Positions 1 through 4,957 of a stretch of DNA of 6,791 nt are shown here, one piece after another. Location: the NCBI GenBank assembly GCA_900548955.1, contig URMQ01000087.1, positions 1 through 6,791 of the forward strand, read 5' to 3'. Under the pieces are notes generated by a model, which saw only the letters and a program-made list of their open reading frames with translations, was not told where the DNA came from and did no database searches. The DNA is from an uncultured Eggerthella sp. GTDB taxonomy: Bacteria > Actinomycetota > Coriobacteriia > Coriobacteriales > Eggerthellaceae. The first letter of the stretch is position 1. Every line of letters begins with the position of its first letter. Both the position numbers and the translations under genes were made by a program.

Positions 1-189
1 GTGGGTGAACTTAAAGATAACTACACAATTATTATCGTTACGCACAACATGCAGCAAGCTGCTCGTATTTCTGATTCAACAGCTTTCTTCTTGCTTGGCG
101 AAATGATTGAATGTTCTCCAACTGATGTTTTGTTTTCTAATCCTAAAGACAAGCGTACAGAAGATTATATTTCGGGAAGGTTTGGTTAA
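1..189 (+). CDS. pstB: PstB, phosphate ABC transporter ATPase (3' end only)
   Basis: This is the last 62 residues of the ATP-binding subunit of the PstSCAB high-affinity phosphate importer, which hydrolyses ATP on the cytoplasmic face of the membrane. The gene enters from the left edge: the first codon here is GTG, but it is internal, because Walker A, the signature motif and Walker B must lie upstream. What remains is the H-loop (VTHNMQQAARISD, switch histidine at residue 15 of the fragment) and the typical PstB tail (LGEMIE, then LFSNPKDKRTEDYISGRFG). This matches the end of E. coli PstB closely. The stop at 187-189 lies 3 nt before phoU, so the two are co-transcribed and probably translationally coupled. 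Identification is firm; only the length of the missing part is unknown. Confidence 0.96.
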   Translation: MGELKDNYTIIIVTHNMQQAARISDSTAFFLLGEMIECSPTDVLFSNPKDKRTEDYISGRFG

Positions 190-192
190 GAT

Positions 193-867
193 ATGGCAGC
201 ACGTCCTATTTTTGACGAAGAGCTTCACACCCTTAAAGCCCAGATGGCTGGCATGGGCGAATTAGTGAAGGAAGCTATTGAGGGGTCTTTTGATGCTGTT
301 AAGCAGACCAACCCTACTAAAGCTTTGTTGGTATCTCAAAATGATTCGCTTATCAATGAAAAAGAACGCGAAATTGAGCGCTTGTGCTTGCGCTTGCTCC
401 TTCGTGAACAGCCTGTAGCAACAGATTTGCGTACGGTAACTTCTGCTTTGAAGATGATTACTGATCTTGAGCGCATTGGAGATCAGGCTTCTGAAATTTG
501 CGAAATTGCTGCAAGTCTTCCTCAAGGTTTGGATCTTTCCAGCTATCCAGCACTTCCTGCTATGGCGAAGAAGGCATATGAGCAGGTTAATGATGTGGTG
601 GATGCTTACCTTTATCTTGACTTGGACAAAACTCGTCGAGTGATCAAGGGTGACGAAGTAATCAACGACTTGTTTGATGAACTAAAGCGCGACATCACAA
701 ACCATATCGCCGAGCATATGCCCGATGAAGCATCTGCTTTGGATATTTTGATGATTGGCAAATACTTAGAACGTATTGGCGACCATGTAGTGAATATTGG
801 TGAATGGGTTGAATACGCAATCACCGGCAATCATAAAGGAATGACTATCGCAGACGAAGCAGAGTAG
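193..867 (+). CDS. phoU: PhoU, phosphate signalling/transport regulator
   Basis: PhoU is a cytoplasmic all-helical protein that links Pst transporter activity to the PhoR-type sensor kinase and damps phosphate uptake. The 224-residue product has the family's usual length and its two-fold internal repeat. The metal-cluster motif ERIGD occurs at residues 93-97 and again at 193-197, exactly 100 residues apart, one in each three-helix bundle. The first repeat is preceded by PVATDLR (74-80), a hallmark of PhoU. The ATG start follows the pstB stop by 3 nt; a GGAAGG at 175-180 inside the end of pstB lies about 12 nt upstream, rather far, which fits translational coupling. It is the last gene of the pst operon, since a strong terminator follows at 907-944. 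I see no missing residues or frameshift. Confidence 0.97.
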   Translation: MAARPIFDEELHTLKAQMAGMGELVKEAIEGSFDAVKQTNPTKALLVSQNDSLINEKEREIERLCLRLLLREQPVATDLRTVTSALKMITDLERIGDQASEICEIAASLPQGLDLSSYPALPAMAKKAYEQVNDVVDAYLYLDLDKTRRVIKGDEVINDLFDELKRDITNHIAEHMPDEASALDILMIGKYLERIGDHVVNIGEWVEYAITGNHKGMTIADEAE

Positions 868-906
868 GCAAGATTACTAACGTAGAGGCGTACTCTGTGC
901 CATAAT

Positions 907-944
907 AAAAGCGCATCTTTGAATAAAGGTGCGCTTTTGTTTTT
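907..944 (+). terminator. Intrinsic terminator after phoU
   Basis: A 14-bp stem pairs 907-920 (AAAAGCGCATCTTT) with 925-938 (AAAGGTGCGCTTTT). It has a single G-U wobble and a GAAT loop, and is followed by GTTTTT. This is a textbook rho-independent terminator closing the pst-phoU operon. Its end lies only about 18 nt before the Shine-Dalgarno of the next gene, so it could also act on transcripts that enter argF from upstream. Positions 868-906 before it hold no gene. They include a CATAAT (901-906) with no good -35 at proper spacing. Confidence 0.9.
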
Positions 945-962
945 ATATGACTCTCTTATCAC

Positions 963-975
963 AGGAGGACCAATG
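963..975 (+). promoter_or_regulatory. Strong RBS that sets the argF start at 973
   Basis: AGGAGG at 963-968 lies 4 nt before the ATG at 973-975. The alternative in-frame ATG at 919 has no Shine-Dalgarno and would lie in the terminator stem. The protein starting at 973 (MTVSLSGRHFLK) also aligns with the normal N-terminus of ornithine carbamoyltransferases (E. coli MSGFYHKHFLK). Confidence 0.93.
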
Positions 976-1965
976 ACTGTTTCGCTTTCCGGCCGTCATT
1001 TTCTAAAAATACTTGATTTTTCTTCAGAAGAAATTCTTTTTCTTGTGGATCTTGCTCAGGAATTAAAAGAAAAGAAGCATGCGGGAATTCTTCATAAGGA
1101 ACTTGAGGGTAAAAATATCGTATTACTTTTCGAGAAAACTTCTACACGTACTCGTTGTTCTTTTGAAATTGCGGGTCACGATTTAGGCATGGGTGTGACG
1201 TATCTTGATCCTGCTGGATCACAGATGGGCAATAAGGAATCTATCGAAGATACTGCCCGCGTTCTTGGCCGTATGTTTGATGGTATTGAATACCGCGGAT
1301 TCGGTCAGGAAATTGTTGATACGTTGGCAGAATATGCAGGTGTTCCTGTCTGGAATGGTCTTACTGATGAATGTCATCCTACTCAGACTATCGCGGATTT
1401 ACTTACTATTCGTGAAAACTTTGGTTCGTTTGAAGGACTGAAGTTAGTATTTATGGGTGATGCTAAAAACAACGTTGCGAATTCGCTTATGGTTGGTTGC
1501 GCAAAGATGGGCATTTCTTATGTGGCTTGCGCCCCGGAATCTTCTATGCCTGATCCAGATTTGGTTGCAGTTTGTAAAGAAATAGCACAGGAACACGGTA
1601 GCGAAATTATAGTTACATCTGATGTAGCTGAAGGTACCAAGGACGCCAACATTTTGTATACGGACATCTGGGTTTCAATGGGTGAGCCTGCAAGTTTGTG
1701 GGAAGCGCGTATTAAGGAACTTTCTCCTTATCAAATTAACGCTAGCGTTATGGCTAATGCGGCTGATAATGCAATTCTTATGCACTGTTTACCAGCATTT
1801 CACGATACCCATACCACTGTTGCTCAGGAAATTGAAGAAAAGTTTGGCTTGACTGAAATGGAAGTAACAAACGAAGTATTTGAGTCCGAAGCATCTAAAG
1901 TATTTGACGAAGCAGAAAACCGCATGCATGCAATAAAGGCAATCGTTCTGGCAACGTTGCGTTAA
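973..1965 (+). CDS. argF: Ornithine carbamoyltransferase (ArgF/ArcB type)
   Basis: This cytoplasmic trimeric enzyme catalyses carbamoyl phosphate + ornithine <-> citrulline + phosphate. From the ATG at 973 the protein has 330 residues, the usual family length. The carbamoyl-phosphate site is visible as STRTR (57-61), Q84/K88 in the SQMGNKES loop and HPTQ (135-138). The ornithine side shows D231...SMG (235-237) and HCLP (271-274), which carries the catalytic cysteine C272. The closeness to E. coli ArgF extends to the end (ENRMHAIKA). This long E. coli-like form is shared by anabolic ArgF and catabolic ArcB of the arginine deiminase pathway, and sequence alone does not separate them. No arcA, arcC or other arg biosynthesis gene is next to it, so direction of use is open. 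It stands alone between the phoU terminator and the aminotransferase gene. A TTGAAT (919-924) and TATATG (944-949) overlapping the terminator could be a weak promoter. Confidence 0.96.
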   Translation: MTVSLSGRHFLKILDFSSEEILFLVDLAQELKEKKHAGILHKELEGKNIVLLFEKTSTRTRCSFEIAGHDLGMGVTYLDPAGSQMGNKESIEDTARVLGRMFDGIEYRGFGQEIVDTLAEYAGVPVWNGLTDECHPTQTIADLLTIRENFGSFEGLKLVFMGDAKNNVANSLMVGCAKMGISYVACAPESSMPDPDLVAVCKEIAQEHGSEIIVTSDVAEGTKDANILYTDIWVSMGEPASLWEARIKELSPYQINASVMANAADNAILMHCLPAFHDTHTTVAQEIEEKFGLTEMEVTNEVFESEASKVFDEAENRMHAIKAIVLATLR

Positions 1966-1982
1966 TACATGTTTTACGGTGC

Positions 1983-2010
1983 TTGCGCTTTGTGTGGGCA
2001 TTTGTATAAC
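1983..2010 (+). promoter_or_regulatory. Possible weak promoter for the aminotransferase gene
   Basis: TTGCGC at 1983-1988 and TATAAC at 2005-2010 are 16 nt apart and would start transcription near 2017, leaving a leader of about 55 nt. The match is moderate, with a 5-of-6 -10 box and a 3-of-6 -35 box. The gene could equally be transcribed by read-through from argF, as no terminator is visible between them. Confidence 0.3.
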
Positions 2011-2019
2011 AATAAAATT

Positions 2020-2073
2020 GAGCACGAATATAGAGCACGAATTCTCAATGAAATGGAGCATGAATTCATAATG
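2020..2073 (+). repeat. Three copies of GAGCAYGAAT before the aminotransferase start
   Basis: GAGCACGAAT occurs at 2020-2029 and 2033-2042, and GAGCATGAAT at 2056-2065. The last two copies belong to a longer 18-nt repeat (2033-2050 and 2056-2073) matching at 15 of 18 positions, and the third copy contains the perfect palindrome ATGAATTCAT (2060-2069). The spacings are 13 and 23 nt, so the middle copy is out of frame with the others. That argues for a DNA-level role such as regulator binding, or for slippage, rather than a repeated peptide. Confidence 0.6.
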
Positions 2074-2919
2074 GAACGTTTAGGGTATTACAACGGAAAA
2101 TTTGGTCCTTTAGAAGAAATGACGGTTCCTTTTTTGGATCGTGTTTCCTTTTATGGTGATGGTGTTTATGACGCTACAATGGGTATTGACGGGGTAGTGT
2201 TGTTTGCTGAAGACCATATTGACAGGTTTTTTAATAGCTGTGCAAATGTCGAAATTGACCCAGGAATTACTAAAGAAGAATTGCACAAGGTTCTAAGTGA
2301 AATGCTTGCAAAGGTTGATTCTCCTGTGAACTTTGTGTATTGGCAAGTTACTCGCGGCACTGACTATCGCCATCATTATTTCTGCGAGGGTCCTGCAAAT
2401 CTTTGGATTATGATTGTTCCGGATGTGATGGAAGATCTTTATGATCGCCAACAGCTTATTAGCGTTGATGATATTCGCTTCCAGATGTGCAACACTAAAA
2501 CGCTCAACTTGCTTCCTAATGTTTTAGCTGCACAGCGAACCAAAGAGGCTGATTGTTATGAGGCGGTATTTGTGCGTGATGGCTTTGTGACCGAATGTGC
2601 TCACAGCAATGTTCACATGCTTAAAGATGGCAAGTTTATTACCCATCCAGCGGATAATCATATTTTGCCAGGTATTGCCAGGAAACATCTTATTCAAGCA
2701 TGCCTTGCTTTGGAGATTCCCGTTGAGGAGCGCTTGTATACCTTAGATGAGCTATACGATGCCGATGAAGTAATTGTTACTTCATCAAGTACGCTTTGTT
2801 TGCCTATTGATAAGCTCAACAACAAGTCCGTTGGTGGCAAGGATGAGGCGCTTTTAGATAAACTTCGCAAATATGTTATGGATGAATGCGCTAGTTATGT
2901 ACAGGAGCGTCGTGCATAA
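2071..2919 (+). CDS. dat: Class-IV PLP aminotransferase, D-amino-acid transaminase-like
   Basis: This is a cytoplasmic PLP enzyme of fold-type IV, probably moving amino groups between D-amino acids and 2-oxo acids (D-alanine + 2-oxoglutarate <-> pyruvate + D-glutamate). From the ATG at 2071 it has 282 residues, the size of Bacillus D-amino-acid transaminase. The PLP lysine is K143 in CNTKTLNLLPNVLAAQ, and E175 in the TECAHSN segment corresponds to the glutamate that holds the PLP ring nitrogen. Y33 in GDGVYD and the RxH pair R100/H102 (RGTDYRHHYF) match the carboxylate trap typical of D-specific members (Y31, R98, H100 in the Bacillus enzyme). That is why I prefer it to branched-chain aminotransferase or aminodeoxychorismate lyase. 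The frame is open back to an ATG at 1969, but that codon has no Shine-Dalgarno. A GGAG at 2055-2058 serves 2071 with a long 12-nt gap; ATG 2053 is another option. Substrate is inferred. Confidence 0.87.
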   Translation: MERLGYYNGKFGPLEEMTVPFLDRVSFYGDGVYDATMGIDGVVLFAEDHIDRFFNSCANVEIDPGITKEELHKVLSEMLAKVDSPVNFVYWQVTRGTDYRHHYFCEGPANLWIMIVPDVMEDLYDRQQLISVDDIRFQMCNTKTLNLLPNVLAAQRTKEADCYEAVFVRDGFVTECAHSNVHMLKDGKFITHPADNHILPGIARKHLIQACLALEIPVEERLYTLDELYDADEVIVTSSSTLCLPIDKLNNKSVGGKDEALLDKLRKYVMDECASYVQERRA

Positions 2920-2934
2920 TTTCACTTGTATGAG

Positions 2935-2962
2935 TTACAATCACAACCACTGTTTTTAATAA
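2935..2962 (+). promoter_or_regulatory. Possible argS promoter upstream of or at the hairpin
   Basis: TTACAA (2935-2940) and TAATAA (2957-2962) are 16 nt apart and would start transcription near 2969, at the foot of the hairpin 2967-3003. A second candidate, TTGCTC (2990-2995) with TATATA (3013-3018) at 17 nt, would start almost on the Shine-Dalgarno. Both are weak matches. Confidence 0.25.
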
Positions 2963-2965
2963 TAA

Positions 2966-3009
2966 GATCTTCTTGAGCTTTACGTGTTTTTGCTCAAGAA
3001 GATTTCTTT
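2966..3009 (+). terminator. Hairpin with T-rich tail between dat and argS
   Basis: A perfect 12-bp stem joins 2967-2978 (ATCTTCTTGAGC) to 2992-3003 (GCTCAAGAAGAT). It is extended by a G-U and an A-U pair at the base, has a 13-nt T-rich loop, and is followed by TTTCTTTG. It reads as the intrinsic terminator of the aminotransferase transcript. It also lies just 13 nt before the argS Shine-Dalgarno region, so if argS is transcribed from upstream of it, it would act as an attenuator in the argS leader. No T-box consensus (TGGNACCGCG) is present in 2920-3036. Confidence 0.75.
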
Positions 3010-3036
3010 GAGTATATAGGTAGGAAGGAATTTTAA

Positions 3037-4752
3037 ATGACCATTCGTGAATCTCTGGAAGCGGTGCTATATCAGGCTTTACGTTCTGCCGTAGAAACAG
3101 GAGCGCTACCGCTAGAGGAAGTTCCGCAGCCTACCTTAGAACGACCTCGCGAAGAAGGTCATGGTGATTGGGCTTGCACTATTGCTATGCGTCTTGCTAA
3201 GGCTGCGCATATGAACCCACGTCAGATTGCTCAGATTCTGGTTGATAATCTTCCGGAAAATGATGTTATTGATTCGGTTGAAATTGCCGGACCAGGTTTT
3301 ATTAATCTCACTCTTGCTAATGCGGTGTTCCAAAATGTTATTTCTGAAGTTCGCCAACAGGGTGCTAATTACGGAAAATCTACATTACCAGAACCTTGCA
3401 AAGTAGATCTTGAATACGTTTCAGCAAATCCAACGGGTCCCATGCACGTAGGTCATGGTCGTTGGGCGGCCTTGGGAGATTCTATTGCGCGTGTTATGCG
3501 TCACGCTGGTTATGATGTCGATGAAGAGTTCTACATTAACGACCAGGGCAATCAAATGAACGTATTTGCTGATTCTTTAGTGGTACGTTACCAGCAAGCG
3601 CTTGGGCTTGATGTGGAAATGCCAGAAGCTTCTTATGGTGGTGGTTATGTCAAGGAATTAGCTCAGCAAATCATTGACCGTGATGGTGATAAGTGGCTTT
3701 CAGTGGATCCTGATGAGCGTCGTGTAGAGTTTCGTGAAATAGGCTATAGCGCCATGATGGAAAACGTTAAGGAAACCTTAGAGATTTTCGGAAATCATTT
3801 TGATACGTGGTTTTCTGAGCGTTCTTTATTTGTTCCGGGCGAAGACGGTAAGACTAAGGTTGATCGCGCATTTGAAGCCATGAAGGAAAAGGGCTATATC
3901 TTTGAGCAAGATGGTGCCACCTATTTCCGTTCAACTGCTTTTGGTGATGAAAAAGATCGTGTACTCATTAAAACCAATGGTGAGTTGACTTACTTCATGT
4001 CTGACGTTGCTTATCACTATGACAAGATGCAACGCGGATACGATCATCTTATTGACATTTGGGGCGCGGATCATCATGGCTATATTCCACGTTGTCAGGC
4101 TATGATGGCTGCTTGGGGTTATCCCGATGCGCTAGAGGTGGTATTAGGTCAGCTGGTAACGTTGTTCCGTAATGGTCAGCAGGTTCGTATGTCAAAGCGC
4201 ACGGGTGAGATGATTACCTTCCGCGAGCTTATTGATGAAGTGGGCGTAGATGCAACACGTTATATGATGCTTTCTAAGTCTTCGGATCAGTCTATTGATT
4301 TCGATATTGAAGTTGCTAAGAAAAAGGATGCTTCAAATCCGGTGTACTACGTTCAGTACGCTCATGCTCGTATATGCTCCATTTTGCGTAAGGCTGCTCA
4401 GGCTCGTGGCATTGAAACCGAAGGCATTTCGGTAGATGATCTTGTTTCTGCTCTCGCTGTCGATGGTACTGACCTTTCGATCCTTACCCATGAAAGTGAA
4501 TTAGAATTAATGCGCAAGATGTCAGATTTTACTGATTTGGTTGCAGGCGCTGCGCGCGATCGTGCTCCTTTCCGCCTTACGCACTATGCTCAAGATTTGG
4601 CAGCTTTGTTCCATTCGTTTTATACGAACTGCCGCGTAATAGGGGAAGGCCAGGAAATTGAGCAAGCTCGTCTAGCCCTAGCTGATTCAGCGCGCATTGT
4701 TTTAGCACTTGCGTTAGGCCTTCTGGGTGTTTCTGCTCCTGAGCGCATGTAA
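3037..4752 (+). CDS. argS: Arginyl-tRNA synthetase
   Basis: This class-I aminoacyl-tRNA synthetase charges tRNA-Arg with arginine using ATP in the cytoplasm. The 571-residue product has the normal length (577 in E. coli). Order of domains: the N-terminal ArgS-specific domain (about 1-110, containing HGDWACTIAMRLAK); the Rossmann catalytic core with SANPTGP (129-135) and the HIGH-type motif HVGH (137-140); GADHHGYI (343-350); the KMSKS-equivalent MSKRTG (385-390); then the all-helical DALR anticodon-binding domain from about residue 435, beginning NPVYYVQYAHARICSILR, to the characteristic C-terminal APERM. The lysine in MSKRTG is present, so the second ATP-binding motif looks intact. The ATG at 3037 follows AGGAAGGAA (3022-3030), an excellent ribosome binding site. 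It appears to be a single-gene transcript, with a hairpin in front and a long spacer behind. No damage is seen. Confidence 0.98.
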   Translation: MTIRESLEAVLYQALRSAVETGALPLEEVPQPTLERPREEGHGDWACTIAMRLAKAAHMNPRQIAQILVDNLPENDVIDSVEIAGPGFINLTLANAVFQNVISEVRQQGANYGKSTLPEPCKVDLEYVSANPTGPMHVGHGRWAALGDSIARVMRHAGYDVDEEFYINDQGNQMNVFADSLVVRYQQALGLDVEMPEASYGGGYVKELAQQIIDRDGDKWLSVDPDERRVEFREIGYSAMMENVKETLEIFGNHFDTWFSERSLFVPGEDGKTKVDRAFEAMKEKGYIFEQDGATYFRSTAFGDEKDRVLIKTNGELTYFMSDVAYHYDKMQRGYDHLIDIWGADHHGYIPRCQAMMAAWGYPDALEVVLGQLVTLFRNGQQVRMSKRTGEMITFRELIDEVGVDATRYMMLSKSSDQSIDFDIEVAKKKDASNPVYYVQYAHARICSILRKAAQARGIETEGISVDDLVSALAVDGTDLSILTHESELELMRKMSDFTDLVAGAARDRAPFRLTHYAQDLAALFHSFYTNCRVIGEGQEIEQARLALADSARIVLALALGLLGVSAPERM

Positions 4753-4810
4753 ATTCAGGCTAATAGTGCTTCTCTATTTTCGTTTGATAACACTCAAATA
4801 GTTCAGAACA

Positions 4811-4831
4811 TAACGTTTGTCTCTAACGTTA
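4811..4831 (+). repeat. TAACGTT inverted repeat upstream of gdhA
   Basis: TAACGTT (4811-4817) and its exact complement AACGTTA (4825-4831) are separated by 7 nt. Because AACGTT is itself palindromic, the arms also read as direct repeats. It could be an operator for a dimeric regulator. It is about 90 nt before the candidate gdhA promoter, which would suit an activator or upstream site rather than a simple block. Between argS and this element (4753-4810) only a weak, ambiguous CTATTT/AAATAG pairing (4774-4801) is visible. Confidence 0.35.
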
Positions 4832-4844
4832 ATCTCGTAAATTC

Positions 4845-4891
4845 AGCCATCCCCCGAATCTTTGTTTCGTCCTTGTTACGGTGGGGTGGCT
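4845..4891 (+). promoter_or_regulatory. GC-rich hairpin between argS and gdhA
   Basis: Positions 4845-4856 (AGCCATCCCCCG) pair with 4879-4891 (CGGTGGGGTGGCT) over 12 base pairs, with one U-G wobble and a bulged T at 4882, enclosing a 22-nt loop. The run of C against G stands out in an AT-rich spacer. The sequence after it (TTAGCACTTTAG) is not a proper T-tract, so it is at best a poor intrinsic terminator for argS. It may instead be a structured element upstream of gdhA. I recognise no known riboswitch class. Confidence 0.45.
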
Positions 4892-4898
4892 TTAGCAC

Positions 4899-4927
4899 TT
4901 TAGAGCAAAACAGTTTGCTACTATACG
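4899..4927 (+). promoter_or_regulatory. Candidate gdhA promoter
   Basis: TTTAGA (4899-4904) and TATACG (4922-4927) lie 17 nt apart, each matching 4 of 6 consensus bases, and predict a start near 4934. This is followed by AGGAGGA (4947-4953) and the ATG at 4958, giving a short 24-nt leader. Position and spacing are good; the boxes are only moderate matches. Confidence 0.42.
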
Positions 4928-4957
4928 GTATGTCGAAAGTTTATCGAGGAGGAATTT

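Noticed and set aside
1..189. Complete small gene starting with GTG at position 1
   Set aside because: The sequence is the H-loop and C-terminal tail of PstB; the GTG is an internal valine codon cut by the window edge.
861..896. Inverted repeat AGAGTA...TACTCT around the phoU stop
   Set aside because: Only 8 of 9 positions pair around an 18-nt loop and half of it is phoU coding sequence; the terminator at 907-944 is a far better structure.
919..972. Upstream in-frame ATG as the start of argF
   Set aside because: It lies in the phoU terminator stem, has no ribosome binding site, and adds 18 residues (MNKGALLFLYDSLITGGP) absent from the family; AGGAGG at 963-968 points to 973.
1789..2061. Minus-strand open frame over the end of argF
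   Set aside because: Antisense to the conserved HCLP-to-C-terminus part of OTC; the cysteine-rich product has no recognisable pattern.
2920..3036. T-box riboswitch in front of argS
   Set aside because: The spacer is only 117 nt and lacks the TGGNACCGCG antiterminator sequence and the usual stem I specifier loop.
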